Of a stretch of 38,422 nucleotides of DNA, positions 14,466 through 22,324 are shown piece after piece. A model generated the notes under the pieces. It was not told where the DNA came from. It made no database searches and saw only the letters and a program-made list of their open reading frames with translations. Source of the DNA: Candidatus Oscillibacter pullicola (GTDB lineage Bacteria > Bacillota > Clostridia > Oscillospirales > Oscillospiraceae); assembly GCA_019118935.1 (NCBI GenBank), contig DWXY01000056.1, positions 1 through 38,422 of the forward strand. The letters run 5' to 3'. Position 1 is the stretch's first letter; each line of letters starts with the position of its first letter. A program made the position numbers and the translations under genes.

Positions 14466-16079
14466 TCAGCCCCACAGGGCGGAGAGCATGGGAATGACCT
14501 GTTTTTTCCGGGACATGACCTTGGGCAGGAACACCACGTCCTCCGCATCCTCCACGTTGAAGGCCTGGCGGATACTGTCCCTGTCGCCCACGAACAGCAG
14601 CTGGGTGCCCTCCAGCAGCACGTCGGTGATCATCAGGATCACCATGTCAAAGCCCTGCTTCTTCTGCAGGGACTCCATGAGCTGCAAAAACTCACCCTTG
14701 CGCTGGAGCAGCTGGTCGGAGTCCATGCAGGTGACCTGGCTCACCGCCAGGTTGTGGCCGGCGATGTGGAACTCCTTGTAGTCCGTGCGGAAGATCTCCT
14801 CCGCAGACTTCGCGCCTCCGCCGGAGGCGGAGAAGATCACCTGTCCCAGCTCCTTCAGGGAGATGTTGGCGATCCGGGCCATGCGGTTGGCCACGTCGAT
14901 GTCCCGCTGAGTGCAGGTGGGGGACTTGAACATGACCGTGTCGGACACGATGGCCGCGGCCATCAGGCCCGCCATCTTGGCGGTGGGCATCAGGCCCTTG
15001 TCCTGGTACATCCCCGCCACGATGGTGGTGGTGCTGCCCACGGGCTCGTTGCGGACGATGATGGGGTTCTTGGTCTGAATGTCCGCCAGCCGGTGGTGGT
15101 CGATGATCTCCAGGATCTCCGCCTGGTCCAGGCCCGGCACGGACTGGGCCTTCTCGTTGTGGTCCATCAGGATCACCTGCTTGCGGCGGGGCCGCAGCAG
15201 ATGGTAGCGGGACAGCGTGCCCACCACCCGCTCCTCCTCATCCAGGATGGGGTAGGCGCGGAAGCGGCTCTCCAGCACGGTGTTCTGCACGTCGTCGATA
15301 TAGTCGTCCAGGTGGAAGCACACCAGATCGGAGTTCTTGCAGATGCTGCTGATGGGCATGGCGTGGTAGATGAGCCGCACCGCCCGGTAGGCGTCATAGG
15401 CGGTGGAGATGATGCAGGTGTCCGTCTGCATGGCCAGCAGCTCCGGGTCCACCTCCGCCTGGCAGACGATGATGCAGCTGACGCCGATCTCCAGCGCCCG
15501 GCGGATCATGTCCGGCTGGTCGCCGCAGACCACGATGCTGCCCGGATCGGAGAACACCAGGTTTTCCCGGCTGGCGGGCAGGGCGATGGTGACCTCGCCG
15601 GAGATCACGTCCCGCATCTCGCCGCCCTGGTTGAGGATTTTTCCCTCCAACACGGACAGCAGGTTGTACACCGGGATCTCGCCCACCTTGGGGTTGCGGA
15701 CGGAGGACATGTCATAGTTGGCCACGTCCCCGGCGGAGAGCATGCCGAACAGGGTCCCGTCCTCGTTGGCCACGGGAATGGCGGAGATCTTGTCTTTCTG
15801 CATGGTCCGCCAGGCCCGGCTGATGGTGGCGGCGGCGGACAGGGTGGCGGGCGTGTCATAATCCAGGTCCCGGACCTGGGTGCGCACGTTATTCAGCAGC
15901 TTGGGGGGCTGGAAGCCGAAGCGGTCCAGCGCGGTCTGGGTCTCGTCGCTGATCTGGCCCAGACGGGCAGCCTCGTACTGCCGCTGGCCCAGGGCGTTCT
16001 TCAGCGCCGCGTAGGCCATGGCGGAGACGATGGAGTCCGTGTCCGGGTTCCGGTGTCCGGTGATATAGATGGTGTCCAT
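14466..16079 (-). CDS. Mn-dependent inorganic pyrophosphatase with CBS and DRTGG domains
   Basis: A 537-aa family II (DHH) pyrophosphatase that hydrolyses PPi. The DHH domain has the metal site GHRNPDTDS (His9, Asp13, Asp15), DHN (306-308) and DHH (327-329); the C-terminal DHHA2-type lobe follows. Between the first motif and DHN lie a CBS pair (about 72-130 and 245-300) flanking a DRTGG-like domain (about 135-245). CBS-DRTGG pyrophosphatases of clostridia are known to be controlled by adenine nucleotides. The gene is monocistronic, with its own promoter at 16137-16165 and terminator. Confidence 0.92.
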   Translation of the reverse strand: MDTIYITGHRNPDTDSIVSAMAYAALKNALGQRQYEAARLGQISDETQTALDRFGFQPPKLLNNVRTQVRDLDYDTPATLSAAATISRAWRTMQKDKISAIPVANEDGTLFGMLSAGDVANYDMSSVRNPKVGEIPVYNLLSVLEGKILNQGGEMRDVISGEVTIALPASRENLVFSDPGSIVVCGDQPDMIRRALEIGVSCIIVCQAEVDPELLAMQTDTCIISTAYDAYRAVRLIYHAMPISSICKNSDLVCFHLDDYIDDVQNTVLESRFRAYPILDEEERVVGTLSRYHLLRPRRKQVILMDHNEKAQSVPGLDQAEILEIIDHHRLADIQTKNPIIVRNEPVGSTTTIVAGMYQDKGLMPTAKMAGLMAAAIVSDTVMFKSPTCTQRDIDVANRMARIANISLKELGQVIFSASGGGAKSAEEIFRTDYKEFHIAGHNLAVSQVTCMDSDQLLQRKGEFLQLMESLQKKQGFDMVILMITDVLLEGTQLLFVGDRDSIRQAFNVEDAEDVVFLPKVMSRKKQVIPMLSALWG

Positions 16080-16136
16080 GAATACTCCCTCTCAAGTGGA
16101 TGCGGGGCATCCAATTTTTGGCGTGTCGATAGCTTT

Positions 16137-16165
16137 ATTATGCGTCTCCGGTGCAGGTTTGTCAA
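16137..16165 (-). promoter_or_regulatory. Promoter of the pyrophosphatase gene
   Basis: Perfect TTGACA (16160-16165), 17-base spacer, CATAAT (16137-16142) on the minus strand. Confidence 0.7.
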
Positions 16166-16201
16166 CAGCCCGCAGGCCGGAAAACTGGGGGTCGGAAGGG
16201 C

Positions 16202-16234
16202 AAAAACTGCCTCCGCCGGCGGGGGCGGAGGCGG
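16202..16234 (-). terminator. Terminator after the TipAS-like gene
   Basis: An 11-bp stem of the form GCCTCCGCC/GGCGGAGGC (16207-16234) is followed on the minus strand by TTTTTG. It ends the pyrG-aminopeptidase-TipAS-like strand of genes. Confidence 0.7.
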
Positions 16235-16258
16235 TTTTGCGCCGGGGCGCGGCGGCGT

Positions 16259-16552
16259 TCACAGGGCTTCCAGATAGGCCTCGATGGCCTCGCCCATGAA
16301 GTGGGCCGTGCCGGGGCCGTAGCTGTCCAGGACCTCTGAAAAGCGGTCGTCCCAGCTGTACAGGTCCGCCAGGCGGCGGAGCTTCTCCTCGTCGCAGCTG
16401 CGGCTGAACTTTGCCAGATGGGCCTGCCAGCGGAGCACCAGCTCCCGGGCCTCCGGACTGGCGGGATCGCCCTTGGCCGCCTCAGCGGCAAAGGCCATGA
16501 GAATGGGGTCGGCGTCCTCCTGCTCGGCGGACGCGCCGATATAGCTTGCCAT
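16259..16552 (-). CDS. Standalone TipAS-like domain protein (97 aa)
   Basis: This resembles the C-terminal antibiotic-recognition domain of TipA-type MerR regulators: a short helical protein ending in a motif of the form SYGPGTAHFMGEAIEAYLE, which corresponds to the conserved YGxGTxxF segment. It lacks the MerR helix-turn-helix and coiled coil, so it cannot regulate by DNA binding alone. The start follows GGAGG (AAGGAGGAAAGATCCC-ATG). It lies 35 bp downstream of the aminopeptidase gene and is probably cotranscribed. A drug-binding or sequestering role is possible; truncation from a longer regulator is the alternative. Confidence 0.65.
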   Translation of the reverse strand: MASYIGASAEQEDADPILMAFAAEAAKGDPASPEARELVLRWQAHLAKFSRSCDEEKLRRLADLYSWDDRFSEVLDSYGPGTAHFMGEAIEAYLEAL

Positions 16553-16587
16553 GGGATCTTTCCTCCTTGCGTGGTGTGAAATCCGGG

Positions 16588-17661
16588 TCAGAGAATGACC
16601 AGCTCCTTGGGAGCCAGAGTGAGGTTTTGGCAGCCCTCCGGCGTGAGGTACAGCACGTCCTCGATCCGCACCCCCAGCTTCCCGGGCAGGTAGATGCCGG
16701 GCTCGGCGGAGATCACCGCCCCGGCGGGCAGGGGCTTGTCGTTGGAGGGGGTGGCGTTGGGGCCCTCGTGGATCTCCACCCCCACACCGTGGCCGAAGCT
16801 GTGGCCGAAACAGGGGCCGTAGCCCGCCTGTTCGATGACGGCCCGGGCGGCGCCGTCCACGGCCTTTCCGGTGGCACCGGCCCGGGCGGCGGCGATGCCC
16901 GCCAGCTGGGCCCGCAGCACGGTGTCGTAGACCTGGCGCATCTCGTCCGTCACGGATCTCACCGCCACGGTGCGGGTCATGTCGGAACAGTAGCCGTGAT
17001 AGATGCAGCCGAAGTCCATGGTGACGAACTCCCCGGCCTGGATGACCTTCTCCGAGGGCACCCCGTGGGGCAGGCTGCCGTTGGGCCCGGACACCACGAT
17101 GGGATCGAAGGACTTGTCCTCCGCCCCGTAGTGGAGCATCAGATACTGGAGCCGGGCGGCGATCTCCTTCTCCGTGACGCCGGGCCGGATCTCGTTCAGG
17201 ATATCCGTCAGGGCCTTCTCCGCAATCCGCTGGGCGGCGATCATGATCTCCAGCTCCTCCGGGTCCTTCACATCCCGGAGCCGGGCCAGCAGGTCCGCCG
17301 CCGGCACCAGCTCACAGGGCAGGGCCTTGGCATAGGCGCCGTGCTCCCGGACGGTCATATAGGCGTCCTCAAACCCCAGGCGCTGGATGTTGTGGCGCTG
17401 GATGGCCTCCTTCAGCAGGGCGGAATAGCCCCGGCCGGGGCCAACCTCCTGGACCTCCGCGTCCTGCACATGCCGCCGGGCGGCCTCTGTGTACCGGGAG
17501 TCGGTGAAGTAGTAGAACTTCTCCCGGGTGACCAGGGCCATGCCGTCGGTCCCGGCGGAGTGAAAGCCGGAGGCGTAAAAGCGATTGGCCTCATGGGTCA
17601 GCAGCATACCGTCCAGGTCACGGGATTCCAGCTGGGCGGCGATCTTGGCAAAGTGATTCAT
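16588..17661 (-). CDS. M24 family Xaa-Pro aminopeptidase
   Basis: A 357-aa cytosolic peptidase. The ATG at 17661 follows CAGGAGG at the right distance. The N-terminal creatinase-like domain (1-125) starts MNHFAKIAAQLESRDLDGMLL. The catalytic pita-bread domain shows the dimetal ligands: Asp in VTMDFGCIYHGYCSDMTRTV (two Asp), His in GHSFGHGVGVEIHEGP, Glu in ISAEPGIYLPG, and Glu in VRIEDVLYL. All are intact. It removes N-terminal residues preceding proline. Its start codon overlaps the TGA of a relic CTP-synthase reading frame, an odd junction treated separately. Confidence 0.92.
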   Translation of the reverse strand: MNHFAKIAAQLESRDLDGMLLTHEANRFYASGFHSAGTDGMALVTREKFYYFTDSRYTEAARRHVQDAEVQEVGPGRGYSALLKEAIQRHNIQRLGFEDAYMTVREHGAYAKALPCELVPAADLLARLRDVKDPEELEIMIAAQRIAEKALTDILNEIRPGVTEKEIAARLQYLMLHYGAEDKSFDPIVVSGPNGSLPHGVPSEKVIQAGEFVTMDFGCIYHGYCSDMTRTVAVRSVTDEMRQVYDTVLRAQLAGIAAARAGATGKAVDGAARAVIEQAGYGPCFGHSFGHGVGVEIHEGPNATPSNDKPLPAGAVISAEPGIYLPGKLGVRIEDVLYLTPEGCQNLTLAPKELVIL

Positions 17662-17741
17662 CGTGTTACCTCCTGGGCCTCCATTTCCTCCACAGAGGCC
17701 TTGACAAATCCATAGAACAGCGGATGCGGTCGGTCGGGACG
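17658..17741 (-). pseudogene. Relic 3' end of a second CTP synthase gene
   Basis: In the frame reading [20 protein letters not shown]..., this segment encodes the C-terminal 20 or so residues of CTP synthase, nearly matching the intact pyrG end ([20 protein letters not shown]...). Nucleotide identity is lower, with several synonymous differences, so it is not a fresh duplication. No upstream part of the gene remains. Its stop TGA overlaps the aminopeptidase ATG, suggesting that an ancestral pyrG was once translationally coupled to this gene. Confidence 0.8.
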
Positions 17742-17839
17742 GACGGCCGCTTACAGCGGCAGTCCCTGGGGGATGCCGGCGGGCTCGCCCCTTGCGGGGC
17801 AACCGCCCGCATGGCAGAGAGCCGTCCCAACCGGGATTT
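17742..17839. repeat. Palindromic spacer between pyrG and the relic
   Basis: This 98-bp spacer contains a two-level hairpin at 17779-17810: an outer GCGGGC/GCCCGC and an inner GCCCC-TTGC-GGGGC. It resembles the short GC palindromes scattered in intergenic DNA of gut Clostridia. No open frame or promoter is seen. It may mark the recombination junction that brought the present pyrG next to the relic. Confidence 0.5.
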
Positions 17840-19453
17840 TTATTCAGTGTCAGCCTCCATCTTCTCCACAGAGGCCTTGACGAAACCGTAGAACAGCGGA
17901 TGGGGCCGGTCGGGGCGGCTCTTGAACTCCGGGTGGAACTGGGCGCCCACGAACCAGGGGTGGTCCGGCAGCTCGATGATCTCCACCAGGCGGCCGTCCG
18001 GGGACAATCCCGCCAGGCGCATGCCGGCGGCCTCCATCTCCGCCCGGAAGTCGTTGTTGAACTCATAGCGGTGGCGGTGGCGCTCGGAGATCTCTGCCGC
18101 GCCGTACAGCTCCCGGCTGCGGGAGCCCTCCGCCAGCACGCAGGGGTACCGGCCCAGCCGCATGGTGCCGCCCTTGTCGGTGACGTTCACCTGGTCCGGC
18201 ATCAGGTCGATGACCGGGTGGGCGGTGGAGCCGGAGAACTCGGAGGAGTTGGCGTCGGCCCAGCCCAGCACATGGCGGGCGAACTCGATCACCGCCATCT
18301 GCATCCCCAGGCAGATGCCGAAGTAGGGGACGCGGTGTTCCCGGGCGTACCGGACGGCGGCGATCATGCCCTCGATGCCCCGGTCGCCGAAGCCGCCGGG
18401 CACCAGGATGCCGCTGCAGCCCGCCAGCCGCTCCGCCGTGCTGGCCTCCGTCAGGGTCTCGGAGTCCACCCACCGGATGTCCACCACCGCGTCGTTGGCG
18501 GTGCCCGCGTGGTTCAGGGACTCCACCACGGAGAGGTAGGCGTCGTGGAGCTGGGTGTACTTGCCCACCAGGGCGATGGTGACCCGCTTGTGGGCGTTCT
18601 TCTCCCGCTTCACCATGGCGCTCCACTCCCGCAGGTCCGGCTGGTGGGTGATGAGGCCCAGCTTCCGGCACACCACCTCGTCCAGGCCCTCCTTGGCCAT
18701 CAGCAGGGGCACCTCATACAGCGTCTCCGCCGTGGCGTTCTGGATGACGCAGTCCGGCTGGACGTTGCAGAACAGGGCGATCTTCCGGCGGACGTCCTCG
18801 GTGATGGGCACGTCGCACCGGCACACCAGAATATCCGGCTGGATGCCCAGGGACAGCAGCTCTTTCACGGAGTGCTGGGTGGGCTTGCTCTTCAGCTCGC
18901 CGCTGCCGGGGATCTGGACGATGAGGGGTACGTGGATGAACACCACATCTCCCTGGGGCCGCTCCGCCGCCACCTGGCGGATGGCCTCCAGAAAGGGCTG
19001 GGACTCGATGTCGCCCACGGTGCCGCCGATCTCCGTGATGACCACGTCCACGTCCTCCTCCGCCATGGCGTAGATGCGGCGCTTGATCTCGTCGGTGATG
19101 TGGGGGATGATCTGCACCGTGGCGCCCAGGTAGTCGCCCCGGCGCTCCCGGTTCAGCACGGACCAGTACACCTTGCCGGAGGACACGGAGCTGTTGCCGG
19201 TCAGGTCCTCGTCCACGAACCGCTCGTAGTGGCCCAGGTCCAGGTCCGTCTCGGCCCCGTCCTCGGTGACAAAGACCTCCCCGTGCTGATAGGGGCTCAT
19301 GGTCCCCGGGTCCACGTTGATATAGGGGTCGAACTTCTGGTTCCGCACCCGGACGCCCCGCTGCTTCAGAAGCCGCCCCAGGGAGGCCGCGCAGATCCCC
19401 TTGCCGAGACCCGAGACCACGCCGCCGGTGACGAATACGAATTTCGTTGACAT
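17840..19453 (-). CDS. pyrG: CTP synthase
   Basis: A 537-aa enzyme, the usual length, converting UTP, ATP and glutamine to CTP. The N-terminal amidoligase domain begins [20 protein letters not shown] and includes the P-loop-like GVVSGLGKG and the nucleotide-binding segment [12 protein letters not shown]. The C-terminal class I glutaminase has the nucleophile elbow [10 protein letters not shown] and the terminal HPEFKSRP with His and Glu of the triad. The start at 19453 has only a weak site (AAGGTGA). The gene has a 360-nt leader with terminator-like structures, suggesting attenuation. Confidence 0.96.
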   Translation of the reverse strand: MSTKFVFVTGGVVSGLGKGICAASLGRLLKQRGVRVRNQKFDPYINVDPGTMSPYQHGEVFVTEDGAETDLDLGHYERFVDEDLTGNSSVSSGKVYWSVLNRERRGDYLGATVQIIPHITDEIKRRIYAMAEEDVDVVITEIGGTVGDIESQPFLEAIRQVAAERPQGDVVFIHVPLIVQIPGSGELKSKPTQHSVKELLSLGIQPDILVCRCDVPITEDVRRKIALFCNVQPDCVIQNATAETLYEVPLLMAKEGLDEVVCRKLGLITHQPDLREWSAMVKREKNAHKRVTIALVGKYTQLHDAYLSVVESLNHAGTANDAVVDIRWVDSETLTEASTAERLAGCSGILVPGGFGDRGIEGMIAAVRYAREHRVPYFGICLGMQMAVIEFARHVLGWADANSSEFSGSTAHPVIDLMPDQVNVTDKGGTMRLGRYPCVLAEGSRSRELYGAAEISERHRHRYEFNNDFRAEMEAAGMRLAGLSPDGRLVEIIELPDHPWFVGAQFHPEFKSRPDRPHPLFYGFVKASVEKMEADTE

Positions 19454-19811
19454 GCCGCTCACCTTGCCTTTCCACACCACACAGTTTTAGCAGGAAACCG
19501 AATTGTACGCCCCGGGCCGACAAACAAAAAACAAACTTCATGCCCGGTACAGTGCACCACGAACACAGGCAAATGCCGCTGCGCATGAAGTTTTTGCGCA
19601 TCATTTCCGGTTGCCCCAAAGGGGCGGGGAAATGGCACATTTTCGTTTTTTGTTATGCTTTTGCATAACAAAAAACACCGCCGGACCGATTTTGCGGCTG
19701 AAAGTCCCTGTCTCTTTCGGGACGTTCGGCCGCGGTCCGCGGTGTGCCTGTTCGGTTGTCGCGTTGCGGCATCCGCCGCAAACCGCCGCCCAAAGCGTTT
19801 CCAAAAAATAC
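19454..19811 (-). promoter_or_regulatory. Long structured pyrG leader with terminator-like hairpins
   Basis: Non-coding leader of about 360 nt. In order on the minus strand: a GC hairpin near 19765; T1, a helix CACCGCGGACC/GGTCC-GGCGGTG with inner 9-bp and 5-bp helices (19676-19744) followed by six T (19670-19675); a perfect 14-bp hairpin GTTTTTTGTTATGC/GCATAACAAAAAAC (19645-19676) that reuses the T1 T-run as its 5' arm; and T2, an 11-bp helix AAACTTCATGC/GCATGAAGTTT (19583-19593 with 19533-19543) enclosing 39 nt and followed by GTTTTTTG. The T1 segment could instead end a small RNA of about 145 nt. No long reading frame here looks real. Confidence 0.6.
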
Positions 19812-19817
19812 TGTTCC

Positions 19818-19846
19818 AGTGTAGCACCGGCCCGGGGAAATGTCAA
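19818..19846 (-). promoter_or_regulatory. Promoter of the pyrG leader transcript
   Basis: Perfect TTGACA (19841-19846), 17-base spacer, TACACT (19818-19823) on the minus strand. The predicted start (around GGAACAG) does not match the GGGC start used for CTP-sensitive slippage in Bacillus pyrG. Confidence 0.75.
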
Positions 19847-19861
19847 CGGCCGTCAGATGGC

Positions 19862-19946
19862 AAAACCGGCAGAATCGGAGGGGCGGTCCTGGCCGGTTTT
19901 CTGTGGATTTCGGCAAAGGCCGGGCGCAGAATTTCCGCGCCCGGCC
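19862..19946 (-). terminator. Tandem terminator hairpins after the Zn-ribbon gene
   Basis: Two hairpins lie between the Zn-ribbon gene and the pyrG promoter: GGCCGGGCGC/GCGCCCGGCC (19918-19946) and AAAACCGGC/GCCGGTTTT (19862-19900). The first, 11 bp after the stop, is followed by TTTGCC; the second carries its own T-run. Confidence 0.6.
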
Positions 19947-19956
19947 CTTGGAAGAG

Positions 19957-20184
19957 TCACGGGTCCCCGTAGGTCTGGTGGATCTGGACCAGCTCCATGG
20001 GGGACTCCACCCAATTCTCCACATACCCGCAGCCGCAGCAGACGTAGCGGATCACCGGGATCTTTCCCATGAGGGTATATTTGCTGGTGTAGATGTTGCT
20101 GCCGCTGGCGTAGCGGCTGGGGTGGTCGGGGATTCGGACGATGTCCCTGCTCCCGCACTTGGGACAGACATGGGTATTTTTCAT
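19957..20184 (-). CDS. Small zinc-ribbon protein (75 aa)
   Basis: Starts MKNTHVCPKCGSRDIVRIPD after a GAAAGGAG site. Two CxxC knuckles (CPKCG at 7-11 and CCGCG near residue 53) define a zinc ribbon. Between them lies a conserved-looking IYTSKYTLMGKIPVIRY stretch. The family is widespread in Clostridia with no known function. Its ATG overlaps the stop of a 35-codon gene, placing it at the end of the GntR/ABC-2 operon, where it may be an accessory factor. Confidence 0.75.
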   Translation of the reverse strand: MKNTHVCPKCGSRDIVRIPDHPSRYASGSNIYTSKYTLMGKIPVIRYVCCGCGYVENWVESPMELVQIHQTYGDP

Positions 20185-20288
20185 CTCGGCTCCTTTCGGT
20201 TCAGGAGGGCCGCCCCGCACAGGGCCAGCAGGGCGGCGATGTCCGCCGGGGCCGGCGCCGGGCGGGGCGTTTTCGGTGTATCCGCCAT
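20181..20288 (-). CDS. Possible 35-aa membrane-associated small protein
   Basis: A frame MADTPKTPRPAPAPADIAALLALCGAALLNRKEPR runs from an ATG at 20288, with AGGTGA upstream, to a TGA overlapping the next ATG. It has a Pro-rich head, a short hydrophobic run (about 15-29) and a basic tail. It fills exactly the space between the permease gene and the Zn-ribbon gene. Coupling at both ends makes it plausible, but there is no homology to support it. I infer a small tail-anchored or peripheral protein. Confidence 0.5.
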   Translation of the reverse strand: MADTPKTPRPAPAPADIAALLALCGAALLNRKEPR

Positions 20289-20293
20289 ACCGC

Positions 20294-20905
20294 TCACCTG
20301 CTCCGGCGGCCGTAAAACCGGATGGCGAGAGGGATGGACACCACCGTCAGCACCACGGCGGCGATGGCGGCGGGCACCAGGGAGAGGGACAGGTAGAACC
20401 CGCCATCCAGGGAGGACTGCTCGATGGTGGCGATGCCTCCGGCGCTGGCACACACCAGGAAGATGATGAGGAACATCGCCAGCCGCCCCTTCTCCACACC
20501 GAACCGGAACATCATGGGCAGGGTGATGTCCAGGATGCACACGGCCACGCACACAGACAGCAGGATGATGGGGAGGGAGGGCCCGGTCACATCGCTGAGC
20601 CAGATGACCGACAGGATGGTCTGGAGGACAAAGGTGGCCGCCGCCGCGACGGCCACGCTGATCCAGCCGAAGACGTACTTGCTCAGCACCACGTCCCGGG
20701 CGGAGTAGGGCATCATGGCGGCCATCTGGTCCCACTTGCTCCGCTCGTCATAGGCCAGGGCGGTGTAGGGCAGCATAGAGGCGTACACCACGGCGAAGGT
20801 ACTGTAAAACGTGCCGGGGATGCAGGAGAACACCAGAATCAGCAGCAGGAAGATCTTCATCTGCCGGAAGATCACGTAGTAGTCTTTCAAAAGCAGGGCG
20901 CTCAT
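20294..20905 (-). CDS. ABC-2 type permease
   Basis: A 203-aa protein with about six hydrophobic segments, starting MSALLLKDYYVIFRQMKIFLL. The family pattern (cytoplasmic start LLLKDYY, loop ERSKWDQMAAMMPYSARDVV) matches the ABC-2 permeases paired with YtrA-type GntR regulators. Its start overlaps the stop of the ATPase gene by 4 bases, and the two would form an exporter or a cell-envelope stress transporter. Substrate unknown. Confidence 0.83.
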   Translation of the reverse strand: MSALLLKDYYVIFRQMKIFLLLILVFSCIPGTFYSTFAVVYASMLPYTALAYDERSKWDQMAAMMPYSARDVVLSKYVFGWISVAVAAAATFVLQTILSVIWLSDVTGPSLPIILLSVCVAVCILDITLPMMFRFGVEKGRLAMFLIIFLVCASAGGIATIEQSSLDGGFYLSLSLVPAAIAAVVLTVVSIPLAIRFYGRRSR

Positions 20906-21756
20906 TGCTCCTTCGCTCCTTTCACCAAAAACAGGACGATATCTTCCACCGTGGGCCGCTCCAGCGCCCAGCCCGCGGGCACCAGGGCCCGCCTCACCAG
21001 GCATCGGACGCCGCCGAAGCCGCCGTTCTCCCGGGCCACCACGGCCCCCTCCTGAAGGCTGTTCACCTGGTCCGCCGTGCCCACGAAGATCCCATACTCC
21101 TCCAGCAGCCGGTCCTTCTCGTCGCAGAACAGCAGCCGCCCCTGGTGAAGGAAGGCGATATAGTCGCACAGCTTCTCCAGGTCGCTAAGGATGTGGGAGG
21201 AGATGAGGATGGAGTGGTCCTCCTCCCGGGTGAACTCGTTGAAGATTTCCAGCACCTCATCCCGGACGATGGGGTCCAGACCGGAGGTGGCCTCGTCCAG
21301 CACCAGCAGCCTGGGGCTGTGACTCAGCGCCACGGCAATGGCCAGCTTCATCTTCATGCCCCGGGAGAAGTCCTTGAAGGGCTTCTTCTCCGGCAGGCCG
21401 AAGCGGGTGAGATAGGTCTGGTACTGCTTGCCGTCCCACCGGCGGTAGGTCTTGGCCATGACGCCTCCCACCTGAAGGGCGTTCAGGCTCTCGGGGAAAT
21501 AGGCCTCGTCCAGCACCACGCCGATGTCCTCTTTCACGGAGAGAAACTCCGGCGAGGCGGAATCCGCCCCCAGGACAGTGCACCTGCCGCTGTCCGGCCG
21601 CAGGGCCCCCATCAGCAGGCGAATGGTGGTGGACTTGCCGGCGCCGTTCTCGCCCACCAGGCCGCAGATGGTGCCGCTGGGCACGGTGAGGGACAGGTCC
21701 TGCAAGGTAAAGCCGGGAAAGTGTTTTGTCACATGGCTCAATTCAATGGCGTTCAT
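20902..21756 (-). CDS. ABC transporter ATP-binding protein (exporter type)
   Basis: A 284-aa ATPase with Walker A GLVGENGAGKSTT and Walker B LLVLDEATSGLDP. The signature region is FSRGMKMKLAI rather than the canonical LSGGQ, which is usual for this ABC-2 subfamily. A C-terminal extension of about 60 residues follows the nucleotide-binding domain. It starts at 21756 inside the end of the GntR gene and overlaps the permease, so the three genes are tightly coupled. It powers the permease at 20294-20905. Confidence 0.9.
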   Translation of the reverse strand: MNAIELSHVTKHFPGFTLQDLSLTVPSGTICGLVGENGAGKSTTIRLLMGALRPDSGRCTVLGADSASPEFLSVKEDIGVVLDEAYFPESLNALQVGGVMAKTYRRWDGKQYQTYLTRFGLPEKKPFKDFSRGMKMKLAIAVALSHSPRLLVLDEATSGLDPIVRDEVLEIFNEFTREEDHSILISSHILSDLEKLCDYIAFLHQGRLLFCDEKDRLLEEYGIFVGTADQVNSLQEGAVVARENGGFGGVRCLVRRALVPAGWALERPTVEDIVLFLVKGAKEQ

Positions 21757-22139
21757 ACGTGAGGTTCCTCCTCTTTCAGCAGGATGCGGAGCATTTCCAT
21801 CAGCTCCGACGCCGAGACGCCGCACTGGGCGGCCAGCTCCACGGCGGCGTCCAGGTGGTCCTCCAGCTCCTTCAGCTTCTGCTCCCGGATCAGGTCCAGA
21901 TTCTTCTCCGCCACAAAGCAGCCCTTGCCGGCCACGGTGTAGAGGAAGCCGTCGGCCTCCAGCTCGTCGTAGGCCCGCTTGGTGGTGATGACGGAGATCC
22001 GCAGGTCCTTGGCCAGGGCCCGGATGGAGGGCAGCGCCTCTCCGGGAGAGAGCTTCCCCGCGATGATCTGGGCTTTGATCTGGGAGTAGATCTGATCGTA
22101 GATGGGTTGGTTGGTGGTATTGCGGATGATGAGTTCCAT
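21753..22139 (-). CDS. GntR family regulator, YtrA subfamily
   Basis: A 128-aa protein with the N-terminal winged helix (MELIIRNTTNQPIYDQIYSQ..., recognition helix in RISVITTKRAYDELEADGF) and only a short C-terminal helical dimerisation tail, typical of the YtrA subfamily. The start at 22139 follows AGGAG. YtrA-type repressors usually control the ABC operon they head and respond to envelope stress or antibiotics. Here the promoter overlaps a repeat-rich operator-like sequence, consistent with autorepression. Confidence 0.88.
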   Translation of the reverse strand: MELIIRNTTNQPIYDQIYSQIKAQIIAGKLSPGEALPSIRALAKDLRISVITTKRAYDELEADGFLYTVAGKGCFVAEKNLDLIREQKLKELEDHLDAAVELAAQCGVSASELMEMLRILLKEEEPHV

Positions 22140-22163
22140 GGAAGTCACTCCTGTTCGTGCTGT

Positions 22164-22199
22164 ACATTTACAGTATATACAGTATGCACGGATTGTCAA
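22164..22199 (-). promoter_or_regulatory. Promoter with overlapping operator-like repeats for the GntR operon
   Basis: On the minus strand TTGACA (22194-22199), a 16-base spacer and TATACT (22172-22177). The spacer and -10 carry two TACTGTA repeats, and an outer GTGCAT/ATGTAC dyad spans the site. A repressor bound here would block polymerase; the GntR product is the obvious candidate. Confidence 0.65.
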
Positions 22200-22267
22200 G
22201 AGGGAAACACTGGATTCCGTAAAAAAAATTTTTGTGGTCCTTGGGGCTAGGCTCTTAACAGAAAATG

Positions 22268-22276
22268 TGATACACT
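22268..22276 (+). promoter_or_regulatory. Possible extended -10 promoter for the LRR-VWA-MoxR genes
   Basis: TGATACACT fits an extended -10 (TGn-TACACT) 49 bp before the LRR gene; no good -35 is visible. Confidence 0.4.
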
Positions 22277-22324
22277 ACTGAAGTTGAGAATGACGGCTTG
22301 TCCGGAGAAAAGGAGGTGAGCACC

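Noticed and set aside
14373-16277. 634-aa open frame opposite the pyrophosphatase gene
   Set aside because: Antisense artefact of GC-rich codon use; the minus-strand gene has complete catalytic motifs.
19459-19827. 122-aa frame in the pyrG leader
   Set aside because: It runs through hairpins and T-runs, has no ribosome site or domain, and the region is better explained as a structured leader.
19454-19846. Bacillus-type CTP-sensitive slippage control of pyrG
   Set aside because: The predicted transcription start does not begin GGGC, and the leader is far longer than in that system.
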